Source of the DNA: Colimorpha sp045222295
GTDB lineage: Bacteria; Bacteroidota; Bacteroidia; Bacteroidales; P3
Reading direction: 5' to 3'
DNA length: 64,000 nucleotides
NCBI GenBank assembly: GCA_045222295.1
Contig: JBGUXP010000003.1
Location: forward strand, 186,001 to 250,000
A program made the position numbers and the translations under genes. Within the stretch, counting starts at the first letter, position 1. Each line of letters starts with the position of its first letter. Positions 17,880 to 27,653 of this stretch are shown here, one piece after another. The notes beneath the pieces are model-generated. The model saw only the letters and a list, made by a program, of their open reading frames with translations, was not told where the DNA came from and searched no databases.

Positions 17880-20800
17880 TTAGCGAACAATCATCTTGGC
17901 AGAGGCAGTGTGGCCACTGATGATGACGTTGATTAGATACATGCCCTTCGACATGCCATTGCAGTCGATAGAGTAGCTGTGCTCACCCTCGGAAACATGA
18001 CCAAGATTGCGGCGCATCACGAGACGGCCGTTAAGGTCGTAGACGCGCATCTCGCCAGTGCCGGCAACGGCAGCATTGAGAACCATGTGAGCCTCGTCAT
18101 AAACGGGGTTGGGGAAGAGCTTGACGCTGCTAAGGCCAATGCTGTGGACAGTGGGGATGGCAACGGGGTTGTAGTCACGGGGCTCAACAACCTCATTGAC
18201 GGTGTCAGTGACATAGTTCATATCCATGAAGATGCCGCGGCCATAGGTGCCAAAGTAGATAGCGCGAGGCCACTTAGTCTTGGCAAAGACATAATTGTTG
18301 GGGTTGATGGCGGTATGGGTGAGGTTACGACGAATAGGCAGTTTTGCGGTCTGCTGAACGATAGCGGTCACAGGAACACCTGTAAGTTTGGTGTAAGTCT
18401 GCCAGCTGCCGTTGTTGGTCTTGGTAAAGACACCTTCAGCAGTACCAGCATAGATGGCACCCGTAGAATCCTCCACGATAGCGGTAAAGACCGGCATGGT
18501 GGCATTGGGAAGAGAAATATCCTCGATAGAATAGTTGCCGCTGGCATTGTTGACACGCAAAACATTACCCATGGCGTCTGTGTAATCCTCGAAGGTGAGC
18601 ACTAGGCAATCCTTACCCTTGCGGCCATCAATAATAATATTGCTGATAGGACGGGGGAACCATACACTGCCATTGAAGCGCATAGTGTCAACGTGAAGGA
18701 CAGGAACGCTATTCTTATAGCTGAGCTTATAGTAGACTTCTCGGTTGGGCTGGTTGTAGTTGACATTCTCGAAACCGCTGATGCGGAAGAGCATTGATTT
18801 ATGGCTAACAACATCGTAGGCGGAAACAAAGACACAACGGGCATCTCTGCTGAAGACAGCCTGACGTGGATAGAGGTTAGCATAAGCAGTATTGGCAGTA
18901 CGCTGGATATTGAAAATAGGAACAGAGATGTGGAACTTCTGGTAAATCTCATTCATATCGACCTGCATGCCCTGCTGCTGCAAAGCCTGGGCAGCGGTCA
19001 ATTCAATAGTGTCGAAGACCTTGGTGAAGTCAGAGGGTTCCCAGGTATACCAAACCGAACGGGAACCAGGTTTCGACTCAGACGGATAGGTAAGGTCAGC
19101 GATGAAGAGCATACGAGCCTGAACGGGGTTGCGTACAGTAAGAGTGTCCTTAGCCAGATGCGAGGTGGTGTAGGTGTACTCGAAGGGGTAGTCGGCATTG
19201 GCGCGACTATTGAAGACGGCCTTGTCACCACTGATGATACGGAAGCTGCTTCCGCGACCGGTACCCACGGGAATGGTGTCGATAAGAGTAATCGTGTCGC
19301 CGATAGCGGTAATGGAATCACGATATTCAAGTCTCGAAGCCCTAGTGGTTCCGGGGAGGGCCAACCACACGGTATCATAGTTGTTGCCACGTTTGCGGAA
19401 GATGTATCCGAGTGTATCGACAGTGACTTTCACCATGTTATTGAAGACCTTGTTGGAATCGGTTTCCCAAAGTGAGAGAGAACCAATCGTGGGGCCTCCC
19501 ACAGGCTCATTGGAGACGAAGTTCGGGCCAATGGTCCAGGTGTTAGTGTTGGTGTAGTCGAGATAGTCGGCATAAGTGCGGCCAATATTGGCATTGCCGG
19601 AAGAGGTGAAGATGGTGCGGCGTGCCTCGGGAGAAACCTGCTGGAAAGAGGAAGCGGCCACGGCGCCACCATTGCCAGTCCAAAGAACATTGGCAGAATG
19701 GTTAAAGTTGCCAAGGGAGCCGTCGTCATACCAAGAGACGGAGGGTTGTCCGCCGACGTGGGCCAAGTGGGTCTCGATAACGGGGCAAGCATTGCTGTTG
19801 GCACCCATGACAATGGTACCGTCGGGACTGACGGCGAGAGAGTTAATCTCAAGATTATTCAAGCCGAGGTTCTCATTCTTGATGGTATCAAAGCCGTCGC
19901 GACCATAAAACTTGGAAGAATAGATACCACCGTCGGTGGCAAAAAAGACAGTGTGATAGTCGGAATTACCGTCAATGTGATAGACGGGAACAATCTGATG
20001 GATACCGGAATGTACAAAAGAAGTGTTGTTGAAGACAGTAGCCATATAATCGCCATAGTTGAGTTCATACTCGCTGGCCGAGGAAGTGGTCCATTGGAAG
20101 TAGGCACCGTCGACAAAACCCTCGCCCACAAGAACATTGGTACCACCGATGATAACACGACGGAAGTTGGAGGGGTCGATAGCAATTGCACCGCAGTTAT
20201 AGCCGGAGTTGTAAGTCATGGGCATAACCGAGGAGGTGGTAAGAAGATTCCAGTTCTGCTCATTGAGGGTCATGTAGAGGGCATCCATGTAGCCCATCTG
20301 GTTGATGACCATGGCGTATAGGGCCATCGTGTCGCCCTGGCTGACAGCCAACTTGATGGCGCCGTTGGTGCCACCGAAAGCCGGGTTGGAAGAGGAGATG
20401 TTGATTGCACGCGGGGTGGCAGTCACATCGCCCAAGCGGAAGAGCTGGTTGCCGGCACTAAAGAAGGCAGTCTTATAATAGCGAGAGATGACGATGTTAT
20501 CCACACGGCCGTTATAGACGGTTGTCGGGGCGGTTGTCCAAGTCCAACTGTCTCGGCTACCGTAGAACGTCCAGCGATAGAGGCCAGCGTTGGTGGCTGC
20601 GAAGAGATAGAAGGCTTCGCTTTCGGCATCATAGTAACTCTCAATGGCATTGACAACCTTGAAGTTGGTATCGGTGGCGGAGATAGCCGTCGTGGGGATA
20701 AGCTTAAACTCATTAGTGGCAGGGATGTAGCAGTAGACACCCATACCCTTGCGTGACATTTTGTCATAGGTGGTACCATAGGCATAATCGTCACTACCAG

Positions 20801-21200
20801 TGCCGATAAAAATCTCGCCGCTGGGAGCCTGGGTCATGCAGCTGATGGGGAGAGAGACCTCCTGTCGATTTGTACCAGTACCAATGTAGTAAGGCACATG
20901 ATGCCAGATGTCGTGGAGAGCGGAGAGCTCTTCGGCCTTGGCGTCGCCTACTCCAAGCTGGACATAGAGATTGCGGAGAGTCTCAACACTCGGGGATTTG
21001 ACGAAGAGACCGCCGGTGGCGGCACCGGCATAGAGCGTGTTGCGGCTTGCGTCCTGACGGTCGACGATGATGCTCGAAACCTGGCCGCCGATATTGTCGG
21101 GACCAACCTCGTAGAATCTGTCGGTTTGGGCGTTGGCAACGCCGCCGGCCAAAGTCAAAAGGCCCACATACAAGCCGAGAAGTACTTTGTTTCTTTTCAT
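17880..21200 (-). CDS. Secreted beta-propeller-like protein with T9SS type A sorting domain
   Basis: 1,106 residues. N-terminal signal peptide (MKRNKVLLGLYVGLLTLAGG, ending ANAQ). The body has repeated segments of the BNR/propeller kind, such as TLYAGAATGGLFVKS, GEIFIGTGSDD, FYLFAATNAGLYRW and GAIYAGTAEGVFTKTNNG. The final ~80 residues are a type A C-terminal domain: SSVKLFPNPVYDEAHMVL, then MRVYDLNGRLVMRR and MSKGMYLINVIIS, ending in KMIVR. T9SS would export it and attach it to the surface. No catalytic residues are recognised. It is divergent from another T9SS cargo gene at 21444, and has a TATCTTTG -7 box at 21254-21261. Confidence 0.9.
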   Translation of the reverse strand: MKRNKVLLGLYVGLLTLAGGVANAQTDRFYEVGPDNIGGQVSSIIVDRQDASRNTLYAGAATGGLFVKSPSVETLRNLYVQLGVGDAKAEELSALHDIWHHVPYYIGTGTNRQEVSLPISCMTQAPSGEIFIGTGSDDYAYGTTYDKMSRKGMGVYCYIPATNEFKLIPTTAISATDTNFKVVNAIESYYDAESEAFYLFAATNAGLYRWTFYGSRDSWTWTTAPTTVYNGRVDNIVISRYYKTAFFSAGNQLFRLGDVTATPRAINISSSNPAFGGTNGAIKLAVSQGDTMALYAMVINQMGYMDALYMTLNEQNWNLLTTSSVMPMTYNSGYNCGAIAIDPSNFRRVIIGGTNVLVGEGFVDGAYFQWTTSSASEYELNYGDYMATVFNNTSFVHSGIHQIVPVYHIDGNSDYHTVFFATDGGIYSSKFYGRDGFDTIKNENLGLNNLEINSLAVSPDGTIVMGANSNACPVIETHLAHVGGQPSVSWYDDGSLGNFNHSANVLWTGNGGAVAASSFQQVSPEARRTIFTSSGNANIGRTYADYLDYTNTNTWTIGPNFVSNEPVGGPTIGSLSLWETDSNKVFNNMVKVTVDTLGYIFRKRGNNYDTVWLALPGTTRASRLEYRDSITAIGDTITLIDTIPVGTGRGSSFRIISGDKAVFNSRANADYPFEYTYTTSHLAKDTLTVRNPVQARMLFIADLTYPSESKPGSRSVWYTWEPSDFTKVFDTIELTAAQALQQQGMQVDMNEIYQKFHISVPIFNIQRTANTAYANLYPRQAVFSRDARCVFVSAYDVVSHKSMLFRISGFENVNYNQPNREVYYKLSYKNSVPVLHVDTMRFNGSVWFPRPISNIIIDGRKGKDCLVLTFEDYTDAMGNVLRVNNASGNYSIEDISLPNATMPVFTAIVEDSTGAIYAGTAEGVFTKTNNGSWQTYTKLTGVPVTAIVQQTAKLPIRRNLTHTAINPNNYVFAKTKWPRAIYFGTYGRGIFMDMNYVTDTVNEVVEPRDYNPVAIPTVHSIGLSSVKLFPNPVYDEAHMVLNAAVAGTGEMRVYDLNGRLVMRRNLGHVSEGEHSYSIDCNGMSKGMYLINVIISGHTASAKMIVR

Positions 21201-21253
21201 AAGATATTAATAATTAATTAGATATTTTATTTTCTTTTCATTCAAACAATGTA

Positions 21254-21261
21254 CAAAGATA
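21254..21261 (-). promoter_or_regulatory. -7 box for the type A T9SS cargo gene
   Basis: TATCTTTG on the minus strand, 53 bases upstream of the ATG at 21200. Confidence 0.5.
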
Positions 21262-21443
21262 CACTTTTTTCTTTATATATAAAAAAAATAGTTCATTTTT
21301 TATATTTTTTGCCACAACCAAAATACCAAACCAATATTTATTTTGTTAAAAGTTTGAGCCAAAGAAGCCCCTCGAGACTCTTAATAATAGGGGCACAGAA
21401 AACGAAGTGCCAATTTAAAGAAATAGACATTATCAATAATACC

Positions 21444-24400
21444 ATGAAACACTACAAAAAAATTCTCATGACAGCCATTCTGACGCTTACTGCAATAATT
21501 CCAAAGAGTGTCGATGCACAGGCGCCACAACACATCAGAATGGACTCTACTACAAACAACATCGAGGTCTCTTACAACGGAAACTCGTCACTTATTATCA
21601 GCGACGACGATTCACAGACCCCCGGGGAGCATTACATTGCAGGAGCAGACTTCCAACTCACCATCAGTGGTCTCTGTACAATAGACAACCTGTCTGGATT
21701 AAAAATCAACATGTTGGACATCAGTCGAATTGATACACTTTTCATCCACGACGGACCCGACATCACAGCACCCGTGCGGGCACGCATCAACAATACCACA
21801 GGCTATGACGTAGGCGACTATATCCTAACCGGCCCAAACAATCCCTCAGGCAAGCTAACCTTGCGTTTCTACACCAACCCTCGCCTTCACCCAGAAGAGT
21901 TCCCCGAAGACTGCCGCAGTACCGGCAGAGGCTTCGTCCTTGAATCCCTATGCGGATCTCCCTGCACAAGTCCCATACCTTCCATAGACACAATATTTTA
22001 CCGACTGCACAATGGCAAAGTCTACGACTCTGTTTTCCTAAAATGGGTAGCGGTTTACGATACTACGCGCGGCGACCCCTGTCTCGGCGAGCCTGACAGC
22101 ATCATGCATATCGACACCAACTGGTTTTTAGGTGCCAACCTCTGTTTGGGCGACGGAATTGCATTCAAAGCGCATGTCGACTACGGACACTTCCGTGGAC
22201 CCAGCGACAGCACCACCTTCTTTATCTGGGACATGGACAACAAAGGAGACACTCTACGCGGCTTGGGAGTCAAAGAAATAACCTACGACAACTACCGCCG
22301 ACTAAGTTGCCACGATCTAACACTCAGCATTATTGATGAATATGGCTGCCTCAGCAACCGCACCGCCTCCGTACGTATCCGTACCGCCGGCAACCCCATC
22401 AAGACCCTCTTCACTTTGCCCGATATCTGTAACCGCGACTCCTTGCTGGTCAATATGGGATATGATGGCGACAACGCCTTGTTGACCCTGCGACACATAC
22501 GTCCCGACAGCATCGATACCAAGCAAAATAACGCGCTTGTTTTCATTCCCGACGGTGGCACGAACGTCTCTTCTGGTTGTCCCTCTAGATACTATGAAGC
22601 CCCAGTGGAGTTTACCGAATTTCCCAACCAGCGAGTCCTCACCAAAGGAGAAGAAATATGCTCCATCTGCATCAATATTGAACACTCCTTCATGGGCGAC
22701 ATCGCCCTCTCCATCGTCTGTCCCACTGGACAGGAAGCATTCCTGAAATATGGCCAATACACCTCTGGACGTCCTTCCGGTCCAGGCAGCGAAACCGGAG
22801 GAAGCACCTATCTAGGCTTCCCCATCGAGGATGGCATCTGGGACAACAACCCCACCTGCGACGCCACAGTCAACCCCTACGGCATAGGCCAAGAATACTG
22901 CTTCTCACGCAACAGAAAATACACCCTTGTCACCGGCGACTCGGCCAGTTTTGCCTGCGACGGCCGTCCCAATGGCAACTATTATATAGGATCCAGCGGA
23001 TACCTCATCAATAAGTATGTGACCTTCCCTCCTGTGCCCCCAGTATTCATACAGGCCGGACAGATACCGCCCTCCAGGGACATCACCACCAAGCAACCCA
23101 GCAACCATGTTGACAGCACCAACTACTACCTGCCTTATAGTAACTTCTCCGAACTCATCGGCTGCCCTCTGAACGGCGTATGGAACCTGCGAGTATACGA
23201 CGACTGGGGACATGACAACGGGTGGGTATTCGGCTGGAATATGGACATTTGTTCCCACACCGACTGCACCTATGAAGTAGGAATCGACTCCCTGGTGTGG
23301 TACCCCGATTCCAACTCAAAATACCACGACTACGACATGGGGCACTACCGTGGCCTCGAGTCCCATTCCATCGACTCTACCAGCGCCTACCTTCTCAGCC
23401 CTGATACGGCGGGAACTTTCCCTGTCAAAGTGCTGATATATGACGATTTCGGATGTATATGGGACACCACAACCACCATCACCACCATATGGACTCCGCA
23501 GCCCTCACTGGGATCCGACACCATCCTTTGCGGCGACCTCAGCCTGCACCTCGACGCCACCGATGCCCATACCAGCAAAGGAAACTATTCATACCTGTGG
23601 CATCCCACCGGAAGCAACTCATCGACCTACAACACACCCCCTCATACCAACGAAGAAATCTCCTATGTCGTGCAAGTAACCAATACTTATCACGAGTCTG
23701 TCTGCACCAACCGCGACACCATTCTGGTACGCCGTGGCATCCAGCCCACACCAGCCTTCCTGTCCTATCCCGCCAATCTAGAAGGATGTGAACCTTTCAC
23801 TGTACGTTTTGAGAACCTATCCACCGATGCCGTAAGTCACCTATGGTTCTTTGGCGACGGCACCCAATCCTCCCAACCCAACCCTGTGCATACCTTCTCC
23901 AGCGGCCAATACAACATGCGCTACTATACCTCCTCCATAGATGGATGCACCGACTCTGTGATTGTCTCCCAAGCCATCTCCGTCTTTCCCTCTCCCAAAG
24001 CCGCCTTCACATGGGATCCCACCTACCCCTCTGCACTACAGCCCCTTGTCACCTTCCATAACCTAACCTCTCCCAACAACCCGAACAACAAATACTTTTG
24101 GGAATTGCAGTACGATCCCAACAATCCACTCTCCTTCCAAACCCTCACCTCTCATGACGCACGCTTCAACTATGCCGACTACAACAACGGTTCAGAGTTG
24201 GCGGGTTCCTACAATGCACGTCTTATTGCCCGCACAGACAACCTTGCCCCCTCCGGACATACGGTGTACTGTAGTGACACCTCCACCAATACCATACTAG
24301 TCCTCAATAACTTTCTGCAATTTCCAAACGTAGTGAGTCCCAACGGAGATGGTGTGAATGACCGCTTCGTCATTACCGGCCTACTGGAGGGCAACGCCTA

Positions 24401-24590
24401 TCCTGTCAACAGCCTCGACATCTACAATGCCTGGGGCGTAATGGTTTTCCATCGCGAGAACATCTCTTCCCCCAACGACTTCTGGGATCCCGCAGGACTC
24501 CCTTCTGGCACCTACTACTTCCGTTTCAGCGGCCGCGGATACAATGGTGCCGTCGAGCACAACGGTGTCGTCGAGGTACTCTCCGATTAA
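21444..24590 (+). CDS. Large secreted protein with P-domain, PKD domain and T9SS type B (CHU_C) sorting domain
   Basis: 1,048 residues from the ATG at 21444, chosen because a signal peptide (MKHYKKILMTAILTLTAII...VDAQ) starts there; the open frame extends further upstream without one. In order: a CUB-like region near 60-180 (IDTLFIHDGPDI); a proprotein-convertase P-domain at about 395-605 (NIEHSFMGDIALSIVCP ... LNGVWNLRVYDDWGHDNG); a PKD domain at about 780-865 (CEPFTVRFENLS, HLWFFGDGTQSS); and the gliding-motility-associated C-terminal domain at about 960-1048 (FPNVVSPNGDGVNDRF, then NAWGVMVF). The last is the type B T9SS signal. P-domains normally accompany subtilisin-like proteases, but no protease domain is present, so it is probably adhesive or structural. 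Confidence 0.9.
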   Translation: MKHYKKILMTAILTLTAIIPKSVDAQAPQHIRMDSTTNNIEVSYNGNSSLIISDDDSQTPGEHYIAGADFQLTISGLCTIDNLSGLKINMLDISRIDTLFIHDGPDITAPVRARINNTTGYDVGDYILTGPNNPSGKLTLRFYTNPRLHPEEFPEDCRSTGRGFVLESLCGSPCTSPIPSIDTIFYRLHNGKVYDSVFLKWVAVYDTTRGDPCLGEPDSIMHIDTNWFLGANLCLGDGIAFKAHVDYGHFRGPSDSTTFFIWDMDNKGDTLRGLGVKEITYDNYRRLSCHDLTLSIIDEYGCLSNRTASVRIRTAGNPIKTLFTLPDICNRDSLLVNMGYDGDNALLTLRHIRPDSIDTKQNNALVFIPDGGTNVSSGCPSRYYEAPVEFTEFPNQRVLTKGEEICSICINIEHSFMGDIALSIVCPTGQEAFLKYGQYTSGRPSGPGSETGGSTYLGFPIEDGIWDNNPTCDATVNPYGIGQEYCFSRNRKYTLVTGDSASFACDGRPNGNYYIGSSGYLINKYVTFPPVPPVFIQAGQIPPSRDITTKQPSNHVDSTNYYLPYSNFSELIGCPLNGVWNLRVYDDWGHDNGWVFGWNMDICSHTDCTYEVGIDSLVWYPDSNSKYHDYDMGHYRGLESHSIDSTSAYLLSPDTAGTFPVKVLIYDDFGCIWDTTTTITTIWTPQPSLGSDTILCGDLSLHLDATDAHTSKGNYSYLWHPTGSNSSTYNTPPHTNEEISYVVQVTNTYHESVCTNRDTILVRRGIQPTPAFLSYPANLEGCEPFTVRFENLSTDAVSHLWFFGDGTQSSQPNPVHTFSSGQYNMRYYTSSIDGCTDSVIVSQAISVFPSPKAAFTWDPTYPSALQPLVTFHNLTSPNNPNNKYFWELQYDPNNPLSFQTLTSHDARFNYADYNNGSELAGSYNARLIARTDNLAPSGHTVYCSDTSTNTILVLNNFLQFPNVVSPNGDGVNDRFVITGLLEGNAYPVNSLDIYNAWGVMVFHRENISSPNDFWDPAGLPSGTYYFRFSGRGYNGAVEHNGVVEVLSD

Positions 24591-24637
24591 CCCACCCCTC
24601 CTCTTGGATCCAACCAGAGAAGAGAAGGACACGAACT

Positions 24638-24673
24638 CCTTACCAACTCCTACTGTAGTAGGAGTTGGTAAGG
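24638..24673. repeat. Dispersed palindromic repeat, copy B
   Basis: The most perfect copy: CCTTACCAACTCCTACT (24638-24654), loop GT, and its exact reverse complement at 24657-24673, giving 17-bp arms. It lies between the type B cargo gene and moxR. The rest of this 296-base gap is AT-rich with nothing else recognised. Confidence 0.9.
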
Positions 24674-24886
24674 TATTTGTAAATGGATATCAGCTAGTTA
24701 ACACAAAGCATACCACAAACTCTTTTCGAGTAGTTTTCAGAAGATTTTTTTTCAAAAAAAAGGAACCAAATATTAAAGATTTCAACAATTGAAATATGAA
24801 ATTATAAAAAATATTAAAAATGCAATAAAGTTACACAAACGGAGTTAATAGGAAAAATTCAATAACTAAAAAATAACGGAAAGATT

Positions 24887-25891
24887 ATGGAATCTGTGAA
24901 CATTCAGGAACTTAACGAAAGAATCAGCCGCGAGAGCGCATTCGTGGAGGCGCTGACCATGGAGGTGGGCAAGCAGATTGTGGGGCAGAAACACATGGTA
25001 GAGAGCCTGATGATAGGCCTGCTGAGCAACGGCCACGTACTGCTCGAGGGCGTTCCCGGACTAGCAAAAACCCTAACCATCACCACGCTGGCCAAGGCCA
25101 TCGATGCCAAGTTCAGCCGCATCCAGTTTACCCCCGACCTACTGCCCGCTGACCTGCTGGGCACCATGATCTACAGCCAAAAGAGCGAGACCTTCCAAGT
25201 GAAGAAAGGCCCCATTTTCAGCAACTTTATCCTGGCCGATGAAATCAACCGCGCCCCCGCCAAGGTACAGAGCGCCCTACTCGAAGCCATGCAGGAACGT
25301 CAGGTGACCATCGGCGAACAGACCTACCGCCTGGAGGAGCCTTTCCTGGTGCTGGCCACCCAGAACCCCATCGAGCAGGAGGGCACCTATCCCCTGCCCG
25401 AGGCACAGGTGGACCGCTTCATGCTGAAGGTGGTCATTAGCTACCCCAAGCGTCAGGAAGAGAGAGAGATACTTCACCAGCAGGTGAACGGAGAGCGGAA
25501 AGCGGAGAGCGAAGATCGGAAAGCCATCCTGAAGCCCGCCGACATCTTGAAGGCCCGCGAGCTTGTGCGCGAGGTCTACATGGACGAGAAGATTGAGAAC
25601 TACATCACCGATATCGTCTTCGCCACCCGCTTCCCGAAGGAGTACGGACTTGACAAGATTGCACCGATGATCAGCTATGGTGCCTCGCCGCGCGGAAGCA
25701 TCAACCTGGCGGCTGCCGCCAAGGCCTATGCCTTCGTGAAACGCCGTGGATACGTCATCCCCGAGGATGTGCGTGCCATCGCCATGGACGTGCTACGCCA
25801 CCGCATCGGACTGACCTACGAGGCCGAAGCAGAGAATATCACCAGCGAGGAACTGGTCAACGAGGTGCTGAACCGAGTGGATGTGCCTTGA
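24887..25891 (+). CDS. MoxR-family AAA+ ATPase
   Basis: 334 residues. Walker A is GVPGLAKT (55-62) and Walker B is ILADEINRA (D118, E119), followed by the sensor region VLATQNPIEQEGTYPLPEAQ, all diagnostic of MoxR. Such ATPases act as chaperones that activate VWA-domain partners, here probably BatA and BatB encoded downstream. A short charged insert at residues 201-212 (NGERKAESEDRK) is encoded by five tandem 7-bp units and lies in the segment before the lid domain. It is the first gene of the Bat operon, 31 bases before the DUF58 gene. Confidence 0.95.
   Translation: MESVNIQELNERISRESAFVEALTMEVGKQIVGQKHMVESLMIGLLSNGHVLLEGVPGLAKTLTITTLAKAIDAKFSRIQFTPDLLPADLLGTMIYSQKSETFQVKKGPIFSNFILADEINRAPAKVQSALLEAMQERQVTIGEQTYRLEEPFLVLATQNPIEQEGTYPLPEAQVDRFMLKVVISYPKRQEEREILHQQVNGERKAESEDRKAILKPADILKARELVREVYMDEKIENYITDIVFATRFPKEYGLDKIAPMISYGASPRGSINLAAAAKAYAFVKRRGYVIPEDVRAIAMDVLRHRIGLTYEAEAENITSEELVNEVLNRVDVP
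25487..25521 (+). repeat. In-frame 7-bp tandem repeat inside moxR
   Basis: Five degenerate units: AACGGAG, AGCGGAA, AGCGGAG, AGCGAAG, ATCGGAA. The frame stays open. Confidence 0.8.
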
Positions 25892-25894
25892 TGG

Positions 25895-25922
25895 TTTAAG
25901 GTTTAAAGTTTAAGGTTTAAAG
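25895..25922 (+). repeat. 7-bp tandem repeat between moxR and DUF58
   Basis: TTTAAGG, TTTAAAG, TTTAAGG, TTTAAAG: four exact-period units. The DUF58 start codon follows directly. Confidence 0.85.
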
Positions 25923-26786
25923 GTGAACGAAGATATAATAAAAAAAGTTCGCAAGATAGAAATCAAGGCCAGGGGCTTGAGCCAGCAGATGTTCAGCGGC
26001 GAATACCACTCGGCCTTCAAAGGGCGCGGCATGGTGTTCAGCGAGGTGCGCGAATACCAGTACGGCGACGACGTGCGCAACATCGACTGGAACGTCACGG
26101 CCCGTCTGGCACACCCCTACGTGAAGGTATTCGAGGAGGAGCGCGAACTGACGGTGATGTTGCTGGTCGACGTGAGCGGCAGCGGACGATTCGGCACCCA
26201 CGGGCAATTCAAGGAAGAACTGGCCGCGGAAGTAGCCGCCACACTGGCATTCAGCGCTATAGCCAACAACGACAAGGTGGGCATGATACTCTTCAGCGAC
26301 CGCATTGAGAAATTCATCCCCCCGAAGAAAGGGCGCACCCATATCCTGCGCATCATCCGCGAGCTCATCACCTTCCGCCCCGAGAGCAACGGCACCGACC
26401 TCAGCCAGGCGCTGCAATACTTCAGCAATGCCATCAAGAAACGCTGCACCACATTCCTGCTCAGCGACTTCTACGACAGCGGCTGGACCGACGCGCTGAA
26501 GCTGGTGGCCGGCAAGCACGACCTGGTGGCCCTGCGGCTGGTGGACCGGCGCGAGCCCGAGCTGATGAATTTGGGACTGATGAAATTCTACGACCCAGAG
26601 AGTTCACGCACCGTGTGGATTGACACCGGTGACGCCGAAGTACGCCGCATGGCCGATGTACGCTATGCCGAACATGAACGTATGGTAGATACCACCATGA
26701 AACGTTACGGCATTGACATGGCCACCCTTTGGACCGGTGAGGATTTCGTCAAGCCTCTGAAAAACCTACTTGCAAGAAGAAGCTAA
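25923..26786 (+). CDS. DUF58 family protein of the Bat operon
   Basis: 287 residues, starting at GTG 25923. It has the DUF58 core GMVFSEVREYQYGDDVRNIDWNVTARLAHPYVKVFEEERE near residues 36-75. A VWA-like fold follows with VDVSGSGRFG near 81-90, a partial MIDAS. It normally binds MoxR. It lacks membrane segments and is probably cytoplasmic. The GTG start is immediately preceded by four TTTAAGG-type units, which may stand in for a Shine-Dalgarno (AAGGTTTAAAGG). It abuts the next gene with no gap. Confidence 0.93.
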   Translation: MNEDIIKKVRKIEIKARGLSQQMFSGEYHSAFKGRGMVFSEVREYQYGDDVRNIDWNVTARLAHPYVKVFEEERELTVMLLVDVSGSGRFGTHGQFKEELAAEVAATLAFSAIANNDKVGMILFSDRIEKFIPPKKGRTHILRIIRELITFRPESNGTDLSQALQYFSNAIKKRCTTFLLSDFYDSGWTDALKLVAGKHDLVALRLVDRREPELMNLGLMKFYDPESSRTVWIDTGDAEVRRMADVRYAEHERMVDTTMKRYGIDMATLWTGEDFVKPLKNLLARRS

Positions 26787-27653
26787 ATGAAAAGACTGAC
26801 AATAATAGGCTTAATAGGTCTGATGGGCCTGTTGAACGTGGTGCGGGGGCAGGCGGTGGCCACGCTTAGCTCCGACACCATCGCCTTGGGTGACCAGACA
26901 ACGCTGAGCCTCCAGCGCGCCCGCACCTATCCCTCGACCGAACAGTTGAGCCAGAACGGCATCGTGGCCCTGAGCCAGGAGTTCGACAGCTCCAACCATA
27001 CGATGCTGACAAAACTGACAAGTTTTGAGCCCGGTATCCACTATGTAAAACTAAGCCCAGACGACTCGCTGCAACTAACCGTGCTCGATGTCGACGTGGA
27101 CACCACCACGGCCGAAATACGTGACATCGCCCCCATCGAAAAAGTGCCCTACACCTTCTGGGAAATCTTCCGCTGGTTTCTGCTGGGATTGATTATCATC
27201 GCTCTGGGTTTTGGTGGTTGGTGGTTTTGGAAGAAATGGAAGAGCGGACAAGTGGCGGAATGGATCAACCCGACCGTAGTTGACAACCGCACCCCTGAAG
27301 AGCGCGCCCTCGAGAATCTGGAAGAGTTGCGACAGCGGCAACTGTGGCAGAGCGGCAGGGTAAAAGAATACCACACCGCGCTCACCGACACCGTGCGCTC
27401 CTTCATCGAGGAAGCTACGGGCATCCGTGCCACCGAGATGACCAGCGACGAGACCATCGAAGAAGTGGAAAGTGGAAAGTGGAGAGTGGAAAGTGGTCTG
27501 TTGCGCGACATATTCACTACCGCCGACCTGGTGAAATTTGCCAAGAGCGAGCCCCTACCCCACGAGCACGACCGCTCGATGAGCGAGGCCGTGGAGTTTG
27601 TAAAGAGCCTGTGGGAGCAGGTGAAGCCAAAAGAGGAGGTAAGCAATGAATAA
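26787..27653 (+). CDS. Bat-operon membrane protein (DUF4381/BatD-like N-terminal type)
   Basis: 288 residues. A signal sequence (MKRLTIIGLIGLMGLLNVVRG) leads to a periplasmic beta-rich domain of about 110 residues. One membrane segment follows near 130-148 (FLLGLIIIALGFGGWWFW), then a cytoplasmic helical domain (RQLWQSGRVKEYHTALTDTVRSFIEEATG). This is the usual protein between DUF58 and BatA in Bacteroidota. The cytoplasmic part holds an in-frame insert VESGKWRVESG near 227-237, encoded by 7-bp repeats. It overlaps batA by 8 bases. Confidence 0.85.
   Translation: MKRLTIIGLIGLMGLLNVVRGQAVATLSSDTIALGDQTTLSLQRARTYPSTEQLSQNGIVALSQEFDSSNHTMLTKLTSFEPGIHYVKLSPDDSLQLTVLDVDVDTTTAEIRDIAPIEKVPYTFWEIFRWFLLGLIIIALGFGGWWFWKKWKSGQVAEWINPTVVDNRTPEERALENLEELRQRQLWQSGRVKEYHTALTDTVRSFIEEATGIRATEMTSDETIEEVESGKWRVESGLLRDIFTTADLVKFAKSEPLPHEHDRSMSEAVEFVKSLWEQVKPKEEVSNE
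27464..27498 (+). repeat. In-frame 7-bp tandem repeat in the DUF4381-like gene
   Basis: Five units: AGTGGAA, AGTGGAA, AGTGGAG, AGTGGAA, AGTGGTC. The protein reads with a 7-residue period (VESGKWR, VESG). Confidence 0.9.
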
